Made by a program: the position numbers and the translations under genes. A stretch of 64,000 nt of DNA from assembly GCF_004379255.2 (NCBI RefSeq), contig NC_056049.1, forward strand, positions 3,906,001-3,970,000, in the 5' to 3' direction. The notes under the pieces are model-generated. The model searched no databases. It saw only the letters and a program-made list of their open reading frames with translations, and was not told the origin of the DNA. This document shows, one piece after another, positions 41,412 to 51,588 of the stretch. Source of the DNA: Salvia splendens (Eukaryota; Streptophyta; Magnoliopsida; Lamiales; Lamiaceae). Position 1 is the stretch's first letter. Every line of letters starts with the position of its first letter.

Positions 41412-41948
41412 ATAATACTCCTTCCGTCCCAAACTACTTGAATTCAGGAATTGATGTTTAAATGTTAAGTCGTGTGAGAATAAAGTACGAAAGGCGATGG
41501 AATAGAGTTTTTGTTAAGTAAATGTACAAGTGTATAAGAAAAGGAAGAATAAAAAATTGGCTAGTTTGGGTTTGTTGCATAATTTTAACTACTATATAGT
41601 AGTGGTATAATTCTATGTTCGCGACCAAGTGTTTAAAGTGATGCGAAATTTTTGGTGTAGATTTGAGCAAATTTTAAATTAGGTGAGATTCTAAAAATGA
41701 TTATAGCTATTATATTTTCTTTTAAAAAGTCATAGTGTGTTGAAAAAATCAAAATTTAAATAGCCAACTAGCCAATTTTTTATTCTTCCTTTTCTTATAT
41801 ACCCATAACTACTCTTTAATGCATCAAAATATATTTATTCACCTATTTTAGTCATATACCCATCACCTCTTATTTAATGCAACAAAGTTGACACGGAATG
41901 TAAGTTAGTAGTCATTTGAATAGTAGTAATATTTTATCCACGGAGAAT
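41412..41948. mobile_element. Degraded Stowaway-like MITE with an internal inverted repeat
   Basis: The left end ctccttccgtcccaaactac is a typical family terminus. The right side near 41930 (tatccacggagaatata) is a weak counterpart. Inside, gtataagaaaaggaagaata with ttggctagt at about 41532-41566 is mirrored at about 41767-41802, so a second foldback element may be nested within. The right boundary is uncertain. Confidence 0.45.
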
Positions 41949-41998
41949 ATATATCACCATACGAATGTGTGAATGTGTTTGCCTCCTTTGTTTTCTAC

Positions 41999-42040
41999 CA
42001 ATTTATTTTATTTTATTTTATTTTATTTTATTTTATTTGT
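41999..42040. repeat. Microsatellite (TTTTA)n
   Basis: About eight consecutive ttatt/tttta pentamers in a pure run. A related AAAAT run lies at 54343-54375. Confidence 0.9.
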
Positions 42041-42540
42041 TCCCACTACCAGAATGTCTGGCATTGTGAACCCCAGAATTTGAAAAATGTCTATGACAAC
42101 ATATGGTTGTTCTGTAACATAAATTTGGAGGAAAAGAAAAGGAGACTGAAATCAACAATCTGTTATCAACATAATACTACTTATTAAACAATAATTGAGA
42201 GTGATAACAAACAAATTCACATTTGATATTAATAGGAGTGAAATAAGAAATGAAGAATATATGCAGCGGGCAAAGATCAACCCAGATTGATTTGATGATT
42301 CTATACAGTCGATGAACCCCCACTTGCTCGGAGGGAACTTTTCCCATCTCCACCACCAGTAAAATGTATGTATATCTACCGAGCTTCTTATCGATTTCAC
42401 ACCTTCCACCTTCTTCTTCGTCTTCTTCTTCGTCCACCAAAACTATACACTCACAGGTCTCTGCCGGATCTTCATTACAACTCCCACATTCCACTGTCAA
42501 TGCGTTTGTTCCAAAACCCAACCACAAAAAGATGCTTCGT

Positions 42541-45269
42541 TTACACAGGGATCACGTCTGCACTTTGACTTTCGTCACAAGTCAAAGTAAGGCCTTCTAT
42601 GTATGTGGGGAGAAGACAACATGGCCAGCGACACCCAGTTGATACCGGCTCAGAAGGTGGGACGATCATGAGCACGTTGTCTAGTCGTTGAACCACACCC
42701 ATAACACTCACGGTACTTCCTTCTTTTATATATCTGCAGAATCAAATATACGCGCACTTGTTTCCACATGTTTTCAAAAGCAAAATACAATTTTCCTGGG
42801 TAGTATTATAACACAACGAGGTATCTCACTCACCCTTCTTTGAGCCGCATTAGACGGTCATCACTTGACTGGCCTCGTTCAGAAAGCCAATGTAGAAAGT
42901 TTGGAGATAGTTTGCTGGAGTCCTTGGTGACATCAACTACTGTTTTTGATTTAACAAAAGGGGCAACTTTAGCACCATAGCCTGCTTTCACAAGAGCTCT
43001 TAAACCAGACTGAAAATCCGATATATAAAAATCCGCAACATGCCTCTGTTAACACAAGAAGCAAAAGACAATAAATTACTTAAATGGGAAACAGTATAGT
43101 CAATATAAACACAGCAATGTAAGCTATAAAGAGACTGATAAATCTCGATTGCATGCATTATGCAACATCTGGATGCAATGCAAGGACAAAATCTTCACAT
43201 AACGAATTAATAAACAAGATAAGACATCAAGCATAGCCATAACTTGAACATGTGAAGAGGGTTGAATACAAAGTGACTCATTATCAAAGATGAAACCTTG
43301 TGATTTTGAGTTAGTGAAGCAGTTAGTACTAACCTCTGAGTATGTGCATCCCCAAGAGAACCATCTTTGTTTGGCATTAGCTGGTTTTACACCACAACCT
43401 CTGTATTCATATAGTTCCGAGGATGCATACACACATCTTTGTACCTTCTGAAAAGAAGTTTCAAGGGGTATGCTTCCACAAGTGACGACCTGACAAAAAC
43501 CAATCAACATTTGGCAAGTACAGGTATTTTGAAAGTGGATAGTTACTTATAGTGGCTTCTATGCAATTTACGATCATCATGACAACACTTTACAGCTATG
43601 GTTACCAGAATCAGGAATTCCTTCGAGAAAAATGCTCACTTTAGCATTTCTACAATCATCTAAACTTCCAAAAAGCAGAAAATGGTTCTTTTTTAATAAG
43701 AGGATCAATAATGGTTCTCCATTTACCCTCGGTGACTCCAAGTCTCCAACCCTCAAACCTATTGGTTGGAGGGAAAGTGTCTTTACCACCTAAATGGGCT
43801 TCGTTGTATACACCAACCCTCTAGTTTTTCATCCCAAAAACACTCTTGAAGTGGAGTGAGGTTGAGCTCTAAAAGCATGTAGAAAGATGTAATGTATTCA
43901 TGTGCAAGATCACAAAAGAACTAAACAAAATGTATAGCTAAAGTGATTTGTTTCCAAACAAATTCTACATAAGCAAGTCAAAGCAGCAAGTGAAGAATGG
44001 TAACATGCTTCACAGTTACACATATCACTGTCTAGCTGATTAGTGATATAAATCCGCCTCAATTACGTTATAAGGTAATATTGCTGCTTGCAACATCTGA
44101 ACAAATAAATTGTGCAGAGGAGCATTGCCTCGTCGTCCACACGTCAAATTATTCTACACTCTCGAGTAAAAAAAAACATTCCCATCGACTCCAAAGAACT
44201 CAAACCTCCACTTCCATGAGCACATCACTATTATTATCACAAGTTCACAACCCTAAAAAGATTTTATCAGGTCAAATTCAACCACTATTATAATCCTAAT
44301 TGCTGATTTCACATCCAATCCTCCAGTAGTCAAACTGGTCCCAAGATATATACTTATAATAATCTATACATATTTATATAGAGAGAATTTCCTCGAGTGT
44401 CATAACTGATGATGAAGTTTAGATGAAAAAGGTTATGATTTGGCGTAATTAAATATTTTAAAAATCCTACAAAATTCTCTTAACAATTTGGCATTATTCA
44501 TTCAAAAAAACAAAATCGTAATTACCCCGGTGACCTTGACGAACTGCCCATCGACGGCGCCCCTGAGCTCCGCATCGGGAAACTTCTTCAAAAATCCCAA
44601 AACGCCGCGATTCCGGTACGCGTAATTCCACACGAAAATCACGACAATCAGCACCACCACGGCCACCACCGCCACCAGAATCACAGGCTTCTTCACCGAC
44701 GCCATGAGAAACACCCCCACCACCAGCCCCATCACCACCACCACCAAAAACATCCACACTACCACCCTCGAAACCCTAAACCCTAATTTCACCCCCTCGC
44801 CCAAACTAGTCACCGCGGAGCCGTACGAAACCTTTTTAAACGAGCTCGCTGCCGGAGCCGCCGCGGCGGAAGCGGAATCAAGCTGCCCCGACCTCCGATT
44901 CGAGCCCATTGTGCCCGAGGTGATGAGTCCGGTGGGCTGAATCGGCGTAATCGGGCCGGAGAAGGAAGAGGACGAGGATTTTTTGCTGATTGGGCCCGAA
45001 TTCTTCCCGGAATTAGGGCCGGATCTAGCGGATCCACTGTTGTGGCGCGAGGGGAGTTTCGGGGGGACGGGCTGGGGAGGGTGGTGGTCGGAACTGGAAA
45101 GGTCGACGCCGTACATTCTGCCGAGCTCGCCGGATTTTTTGACGTCGCCGCCGGTGTAGGGGACGGCACGTGAGCCCATTGTGGGCTGGCGCTCCTTGAG
45201 CTGGTGCTCGGGCCGGCCCGAGACCATGAGCCCGTTGCTCAGCTGGTGCGACCCGCTTCGGACGCTCAT
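42541..45269 (-). CDS. At1g16860-like membrane protein (annotated in relatives as ubiquitin-specific protease C19-related), 4 exons
   Basis: Minus-strand exons in transcript order: 45269-44526, 43489-43334, 43045-42834, 42733-42541. The sum is 1305 nt, or 434 residues, ending ...SADVIPV as in Arabidopsis At1g16860. The first exon encodes SHQLSNGLMVSGRPE and a Ser/Gly/Pro-rich disordered region. Two adjacent hydrophobic helices follow (VVVWMFLVVVVMGLVVGVFLMAS and PVILVAVVAVVVLIVVIFVWNYAY). Then come GFLKKFPDAELRGAVDGQFVKVTG, VVTCGSIPLETSFQKVQRCVYAS, RHVADFYISDFQSGLRALVKAG and YIKEGSTVSVMGVVQRLDNVLMIVPPSEP. Despite the inherited name I see no Cys/His protease box, so peptidase activity is unsupported; the molecular role is unknown. 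The start at 45269 matches the family N-terminus. The frame extends upstream to 45542, but that stretch has UTR-like composition. The gene runs convergently to the glycosyltransferase gene. Confidence 0.92.
43690..43795 (-). mobile_element. tRNA-derived SINE remnant in intron 1 of the At1g16860-like gene
   Basis: On the minus strand, ttaggtggtaaagacactttccc recalls a degraded box A region. It is followed by ggtttgagggttggagactt and an end reading gagaaccattattgatcctc with an A-rich tail. The 3' end matches the SINE at 6973-7073 (gaaccattattaatc), so both belong to one family. No clear target duplication was found. Confidence 0.6.
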
Positions 45270-45756
45270 TTTTTTCCTTGGTTTGTTTAGAGTGAGAGAT
45301 AGGGAAAAGGTTTTGTAGCTGTGGAAGGAGTGAGAGAGAGAGTGTGTGAAGAGTGAAGACATGGTAGTGGAGAAGGCCAGTGATGAAATTACCAAAAGGG
45401 GTATGTTGTGGACATGGAATGACCGATTTGCCCTTTGTCTCTGTGTTTGGAACAGCTCGCTCTGGTGATTTGCTGTCATGCTCTGTGTTTGTGTACTTGT
45501 GTTGGATTCTCCAATTTCCAAAACACAAGTTATTTTCCACATATTATTATTCCATCCTTTTAGTTAAAATATTTTTTTTAATTTGATCAAATCTGTAAAA
45601 ATAATCAAATTTCTATATTTTATAAATAAAAATTCAATAATAAAAATAAGTTTCATTTTATACCAACAATATTACTAGTTTTTCTTTTTGAATTTGAATC
45701 TCTACTATGGTTGAATTTACGTACAACTTCCGTATTTTCGTATTTTTAAAGTAGTA
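45270..45756. promoter_or_regulatory. Promoter and 5' UTR of the At1g16860-like gene (minus strand)
   Basis: Upstream of the minus-strand start, the transcribed side is rich in pyrimidines (ctcactctctctctcactcc). Upstream in-frame ATGs at about 45362 and 45542 would add residues not found in relatives. No clear TATA box was fixed. Confidence 0.4.
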
Positions 45757-46085
45757 ACTATTTCTATTTTAGTCTGTCTCTTAAAAATAGAAACTTTCAA
45801 ACCTTTTATTTTAGAAAATTTTTAAACACATATATATCAATTTATTTACATTTATACCACTACAATAAAGTGGATCCCACAATCCAGTAACATTAACTCC
45901 ATTACTTTTTTTCTTTCTCTCTTACTTTACCAATTTTTCTCTTTTTCTCTTTTACTTTACCAATTTAATTTCTTTTTTTAATATTGTTATGTACTTCATG
46001 TAATAGCATTCTATGCATGTCTCTTAAGTTATCAATCACGCATTCAAGTCCGTATCAGTCCCAAAAAATTTTAGTATTTTAAAGT
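45757..46085. mobile_element. Eroded Stowaway-like MITE
   Basis: The wording agtctgtctcttaaaaatag at the left and cgtatcagtcccaaaa at the right, plus ctttctctcttactttacca inside (partly duplicated), resembles family interiors. The terminal repeats are poor. Confidence 0.35.
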
Positions 46086-46174
46086 CTGTATCTCCCTAAA
46101 TCTGGCTCATATTTTAAGAAATGTAATGAAAAATAAGTACAAAATGATAGTGAAGATGTGTCATATTTTTATAT

Positions 46175-46345
46175 ACTACTCTATCTGTCACATAAAATAT
46201 GTTTCACTTTCTTTTTTAATTTGTCTCACTACAGATGTCACATTTTTATTTTTGGAAATAATTTTCTCTCACATTAATACAAAAATTATTTTTTCAAACC
46301 TATCATCCCATAAATGTGACATATTTTATGGACAGAGGAAATACT
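46175..46345. mobile_element. Stowaway-like MITE
   Basis: The left arm ctatctgtcacataaaatatgt is mirrored by the right arm acatattttatggacagagg. It is short (about 170 bp), has a foldback structure and no coding capacity. Confidence 0.65.
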
Positions 46346-47440
46346 TATTATGTCCCATAAAAATACTCTTCACTTTGTCATTTTTGATTGTCTAAGAAAA
46401 TTACAAATTTTATTTTAGAAAACTTTTTTTCTTTTTAATGGGATGAACTCATTCTTTATTAACAATCTTCAATCATTTATTTATATTTATCTTATTTTAC
46501 TAAATACTTATTAAAATTCATGATATTTAAAATGTGAATGAGATAAAATGATGGAATAAAGTTTAATTTCAAGAATATTGAAAAAATAAATAGGTCAATG
46601 ATTCAGATGGGCGAAAATGAAAATGGGTATGATTAATGCGGATGGACACAGTATAAAAATAATAATTGGCTTGTGGAGTTTCTAATTGTGGATTTGGTGT
46701 TTTATTTTACACTACTCTGTATATTAAAAACGGCAACTGTGTATTAAATGGAATAGTAGTTGCGTCGCGATTAATTCAGCATTTAAAATGCTAACACATT
46801 TTAAAATGAAAAGTTGGAGGAGGAAATTATTGAAGCCTTTGTAATAAACCACTTGGGCGAATTTTTTTATCATGTTTATTTATTAAGTTTTGCTATTTTT
46901 AAAAATGTCATTCTTATTGTCTTCATATTAATTCATCAAATTATATATGTCAATCGCACAGTCAAGTTTAGTGTGTATTATATATTAAGTCCATTCGATT
47001 TTCGAAGGAATAAATGAACATAAGATATCAAACATGTATTGCTAAAAGATTTCAACAATTTGCATGATTTTTAAATGGCCACAAACTATATTGAATTATA
47101 AAGTTCATCTAAATTCAATAATATTAATATAATCTAAAATAGTTAGAACTCAGAGATCTTGATAAATGATAATCATATCAAAATAAACATTTACATAATT
47201 TTTATACGTAGAAACAAATTACTAATATTTTTTTTAATACTCCACCAAGTGAATACTGATATTAAATTGAAGATATTTCATAAATAAAATATTAATTTGG
47301 AATTGATATTAAAAACAATTAGTGAAAGCTGTGATGTGTTGGATTGGACTTGACAGTCCAAAAAGGAAATAAGAATGCTTGATTTTTGGATTATTTAGAA
47401 TGCATGCAATTTGAATTGAATAAATAAACTTTAATATGCG
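46346..47440. other. AT-rich spacer left of the nested transposon cluster
   Basis: No gene supported. Small ORFs here (for example 46814-47017) are low-complexity hydrophobic readings of AT-rich DNA. Confidence 0.45.
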
Positions 47441-47749
47441 AATGAAATTAGGGGTGTGCATTCGGGTTTCGGTTCGGTTTTTTTCTCAAACCGAACCGAA
47501 CCCGAAAAACCGAATTTCCTTAAAAATCAAAACTGAACCGAAAAACCGAAATTGTTTGAAATTTCAATCAAAAACCGAAAAACCGAAATTATATGGAAAA
47601 CCCGAAAAATCGAAAAAAACAAAACCATAAAACCCTAACATGATTAACATCTATCAACCAACAAAATATAAATATTTAAGCCACAACATCAATGTCAACC
47701 AAAATAAAATTTAATACTATCTAATAATTGTTTACTCTTCATCTTCCAA

Positions 47750-47930
47750 GGCTTCAAATACCATGCTCTATCTTGCCAAGTTCCTTTCTAGATGGAATCT
47801 TAAAACGAGGACATATCTAAGAAACAAAGTGTTGAAAACTCTTCCCTTCAACAAACTCAAAAGACAACTCATTAACAATCATCATAAAAGCTAAAGCCTT
47901 CTCAATCTTTTCTTGATCAAAGTTTCAAGT
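47750..47930 (-). pseudogene. hAT transposase fragment
   Basis: Minus-strand translation reads FDQEKIEKALAFMMIVNELS, then FEFVEGKSFQHFVS, a stop, and CPRFKIPSRKELGKIEHG. This matches the conserved pattern just downstream of the BED zinc finger in plant hAT transposases (roughly a/l-M-I-v-dELPF-FVE-e-GF--F---P-F-IPSR). The internal stop and the loss of the catalytic and dimerisation regions make it nonfunctional. It agrees in class with the hAT termini around it. The GC-rich stretch at 48410-48690 may be the element's 5' region, ending in a minus-strand donor near 48408. Confidence 0.7.
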
Positions 47931-48689
47931 GTCAATAGAAGAACTTTGGCCAAATCTTTTGTCCATAGTTTTATCTTTTTTTTTCATCTCATTTGTCATC
48001 CACCCGAGAAGTAACTTCAATTAAAATGCTATCTCCAATCGTTTCACTTTCATTATTCAATATCTACAACAAAAAGATTTAGAAAATTATATAACATTCT
48101 ATTGTAAATTGGAGCAAATTATAACATCAATGGTATCTCCCAATCCGTTTCACTCAATTATTAAAAATTAACACTTAATTTCACCATCTAACAAAGCATA
48201 TACTACAACAATCGATTATAGAGTATGAAATTTTAACACTCAATTCAACATATGAAATTACACACGGTATCAAAACATTAAACAATCAATTTCACTGCAT
48301 TACAAAATTAAACACCCAATTTCACAGTATAAAAACTTACACTCAACTTTGGATATAATACACAAATTAAATAGGAATCAAATATGTGAATATGAGTAGG
48401 AGATTTTACCTTCTTCGGCGTGGATGGCTGAGGCCTAAGGGAGGAGGGACTGCTGGATGGCTGGAGGGCGACGAGTCGTCGACGTCGGCGTCGGGCTGGA
48501 CTCTGGAGCACCGCTGGAGTATAGGGGAGTTTGGTGGAGGGGGGCCAGCGTCAGGCTGAACTCCGGAGCATGGCTGGAGGGCAGAGGCACAAGCGCAGGC
48601 GACGGTGGAGAAGAGATGGCGGCGGATGGACTTTGGAGGTGGAGGATTTGAATTTTGGAGAAAAGAGGCGGAAGTGAAGAAGAGAATTA

Positions 48690-50811
48690 GAGCATCCACT
48701 ATAGGCGAGGCGCGCCTATAGCCCCGGAGGGGGCGACGCCGGGGAGGCCTATAGTGGGAGGGACGTCCGCCCCGGGGTGGACGAAAAAATGGGGGCGAGG
48801 ACGGGGCGGACAATGCTTCGGCGACTAGGGAGCGAGGATGGGGCGATGGCGGGGCTATCTATAGTGGGGTTGCGGTCGGCGCGCCGGCTTCCCCCTTGAA
48901 TTTTTTTTTTCGAAAATTACCCCTATAAATACCACTCTTCCACCATCCATTTACCCCATTTTCACACACTCTCCCTTCATTTACTATCTACACTTTCACT
49001 CTCTAAAAATGCACGGTGGAGACGACGAATCTCCAGGCTTGGACGAATCGGGATATGGCGGCAATCCTTCCCAGCCGTCGGGAAATGGCAGCTATTCGTC
49101 TCAGCCGTCGGGATATGGCGGCTATCCTTCTCAGCCATCGGGATATGGCGCCTATCCTTCTCAGCCGTCCCAGCCATGGAGTTGGAGCCAATCTCCCCCG
49201 CCGTGGGCATCGAGTCCAACTCCTCTACCATCTCAGTCGTGGAGGTCTTCTCCCACGCCCCAACCTTTGCCGAGGAATCTGAGTCGCTCGGCGTTTGGGG
49301 ATTACAGACCCAACCTCGACGCCCTTCACCATCCGCGTCCGGAGACCTTTTTCCAATCCACCAGCTCTCCTTTCACTAGGGCAGATCAAGACGCATTGTA
49401 TACAATGTTCGGTCTGCTTAGTTCCGGCGTACCGGATACGCCCTTTGCGACGAGAGTCGGGGGGTCCGAAGGGGCTGGCACGGGCAGTGGCGATGGCGGT
49501 GGCGGTGGTGGCTGCCGTCAATGTGGAGGTGGCGGATCGGGCAATGTCAGCGGGGCCGGTGGATCGGGCAGCGGCGTCGGCTCCAGTGGTGGCGGTTCGG
49601 CCAGCAGCTCAGTTCAAGCCGGAAAAAAAAGGCCACGCACTATGCCAAAGCGGAGTCCATTGCTGTGGCGAGGGCGTGGGATGCCGCCACATCAGACCCC
49701 ATAATGGGCACCGATCAGACCGATGGGAGCTTTTGGAAGCGCATCGTGTTTGCGTACAACGAGTTCAAACCTCGCGGCGCCAAACCACGTGACGCGGAAC
49801 AGCTCCCTAAGAAGTGGTCTAGGATTCTGTCGGCCACCCGGCGTTTCGCGGGCATATACCAGAACAATGTGCTCCATGCGGAGAGTGGCCGAAGCGAGGC
49901 TGACGTGAAAGCACTTTCGATCAGCCAATACAACAAGCAGGGCAATCCAAAGTTCACAATGTGGGATGAGTATCTAGTTCTCGAGGACTGCCCGAAATTC
50001 AAGGCCATTTGTGCGCAAGAGCAGGCTCCGGCGCCGAAGCGGACAAGACACAACATTGTCAGGGACTACAGCAGCGGCAGCGGCTCGCAATCGTTCGACC
50101 TGAACGAAGAGCAAGCCGAAGAGCCCTCCGCTACACACTCTAGGCGCGCCCGCCCTCCGGGACAACATGCCTCTATCCGACGCGCTAGAGAAGCTGGCGG
50201 TTCCTCCCGCCGATCGTCGCCAGCGTCTGGATCGCGCGCCCCTCAGCCCGCGCCTACACCGCCGTCAAGGGCCCCTTTTGCCAGAGAGGTCTTGAGGGAT
50301 AACGTATATGTGCAGCTGACGCACGAATTGCATGAAGTCTGCAGCAAATAAGAGGTCGCAATCGACCCGTACATCAAGAATATATACTCCGACCTCATAC
50401 GTCGGATCCAGCGCCGTCTGCGCTTGGCTGATGAGGGTCCTGGGGCAGCGGTGGCCGGCGGCAGCAAGGGAGACGGAGAAGAGGAGAGGAATCGGACTCC
50501 GCCGCCGATTAGATGGTGGCAGCGTTTTTATTTGTATTTTTTTAAAATTTGTTCGTTGTATAATTTTACCTTTGCCAATACAACAAATATTCGGTCCCAG
50601 TCACCTCGTTTTATAATTATTTCAATTCAGCTGATTTAAAAACGAAACGGAAAATTAAAATGAAAATTGGTTATAAAATTTTGGGGCTATTGGAAGTGTC
50701 CGCCTATAGTGGGGCTGTGGACAAAAAAATGGGGCTATGGATAAAAAAATTGTGGCTATGGACAAAAAAGGGGGCGGGGCTATTGGGGAAGGCCGCCTAT
50801 AGTGGATGCTC
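48690..50811 (+). mobile_element. PIF/Harbinger element carrying only ORF1, nested in the hAT element
   Basis: The left terminus gagcatccactataggcg and the right terminus cgcctatagtggatgctc are perfect inverted copies, and TTA flanks both ends (48687-48689 and 50812-50814). Subterminal regions repeat ctatagtgg and ggggcgg motifs. The only coding region is ORF1; no transposase is present, although 2.1 kb is a substantial length. Its ends resemble those of the transposase-bearing element at 56636-60041. Confidence 0.9.
49009..50351 (+). pseudogene. PIF/Harbinger ORF1 (Myb/SANT-like accessory protein) with one frameshift and a downstream nonsense codon
   Basis: From the ATG at 49009 the frame encodes a Gly/Ser/Pro/Gln-rich N-terminus with repeated GYGxYPSQPS units, then DALYTMFGLLSSG and a Gly-rich stretch. 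At an A8 tract (49623-49630) the coding sense moves to another frame, as one missing A would cause. It continues with HYAKAESIAVARAWDAATSD, TDGSFWKRIVFAYNEF, RFAGIYQNN, ISQYNKQGNPKFTMWDEYLVL and SFDLNEEQAEE, a Myb/SANT-like trihelix and the C-terminal region typical of these proteins. A TAA at 50349 stops it, yet the same frame stays open and protein-like to about 50530 (EVAIDPYIKNIYSDLIRRIQ), so this stop is probably also a mutation. In active PIF systems ORF1 binds element DNA and helps the transposase. Confidence 0.78.
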
Positions 50812-50992
50812 TTAGGGTTAGGTTTTAAGTATATATATAATATATAATAAATATTAAAATAATTTCGGGTTTTCGGTTTTTTTAAAACCAAACCGAACCG
50901 AACCGAAAAATCGAAAAAACCGAACTGAATTTCAAATTTTCGATTTAGTTCGGTTCGAATATTCAGTTTTTTTTCTCACCCCTAAATGAAAT

Positions 50993-51585
50993 TCCTATAA
51001 GTGTCGGTAGCAATAAACTTTGGAGTGTGAGTGGTCCTACAAGAAAATGAAATTCCATTGGCTGATTGAAACATCAGATTTTGTGACCAAGAAAATAACT
51101 GAAATTTATTATCTTAATTTGGAAGATGCATGAATAGACTCTGCCCATCTCCATTTCTGGGATTGTGGATGGACCTATTTAACTTGTCCAACCTAATGAC
51201 TCTATATATATGGTAATTAATATATAGATTGATTCCATGGTTATATTTTATTTACTTTATTGTTTTGGGAATATAGCAGGTAAGGTTTTGATAGAGCATA
51301 AATTACAAAAAAACTAAATACGAACAAAAATTATACTACTACTATTATGATATTAAAAAAATACTCCTAAAAGCATCATGTGCAATCATTCACACTTCAC
51401 TAGATGAAACAATGACCGATGAGAGAGTGAAGGTAACAATTGATGAACTTCCACAAGTAATCCAGGACATGATTCCTCTTTCATTGTCATTCATATTTGA
51501 CTTGTATTGCATGAGAATCATTAACTTGATATTAAGAGGTTTTGCAATGAGTTTTCAGATAAAAGGTTTGCTTGCGCCAGACCAC
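50993..51585. other. Spacer between transposons
   Basis: AT-rich with no gene. It separates the hAT element (right duplication 50985-50992) from the PIF/Harbinger element at 51589. Confidence 0.5.
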
Positions 51586-51588
51586 TAA

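Larger units (their letters stand above)
47449..50984 (-). mobile_element. hAT transposon with 8-bp target duplication, interrupted by a PIF/Harbinger element
   Basis: The termini taggggtg (47449) and caccccta (to 50984) are inverted copies, and the identical 8 bases aatgaaat flank both ends (47441-47448 and 50985-50992). That is the hAT hallmark. Both subterminal zones carry many accgaacc/ggttcgg motifs (47460-47600 and 50865-50965), likely transposase binding arrays. Without the nested 48690-50811 insertion the element is about 1.4 kb. A minus-strand transposase remnant lies at about 47750-47930. Confidence 0.88.

Noticed and set aside
42364..42540. Extra coding exon 3' of the At1g16860-like stop
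   Set aside because: The family C-terminus (VIPV, then stop at 42541-42543) is reached, and the Ser-rich plus-strand ORF here is a shadow of the 3' UTR.
45270..45542. N-terminal extension of the At1g16860-like protein (in-frame upstream ATGs)
   Set aside because: The extension is UTR-like and absent from relatives, whose N-terminus aligns with the ATG at 45269.
46126..46395. 89-aa ORF
   Set aside because: It runs through a foldback MITE and has no coding character.
48406..48813. 135-aa Pro/Ser-rich minus-strand ORF
   Set aside because: It spans the left end of the PIF/Harbinger insertion, so it is a chimera of two transposons and has no coherent protein.
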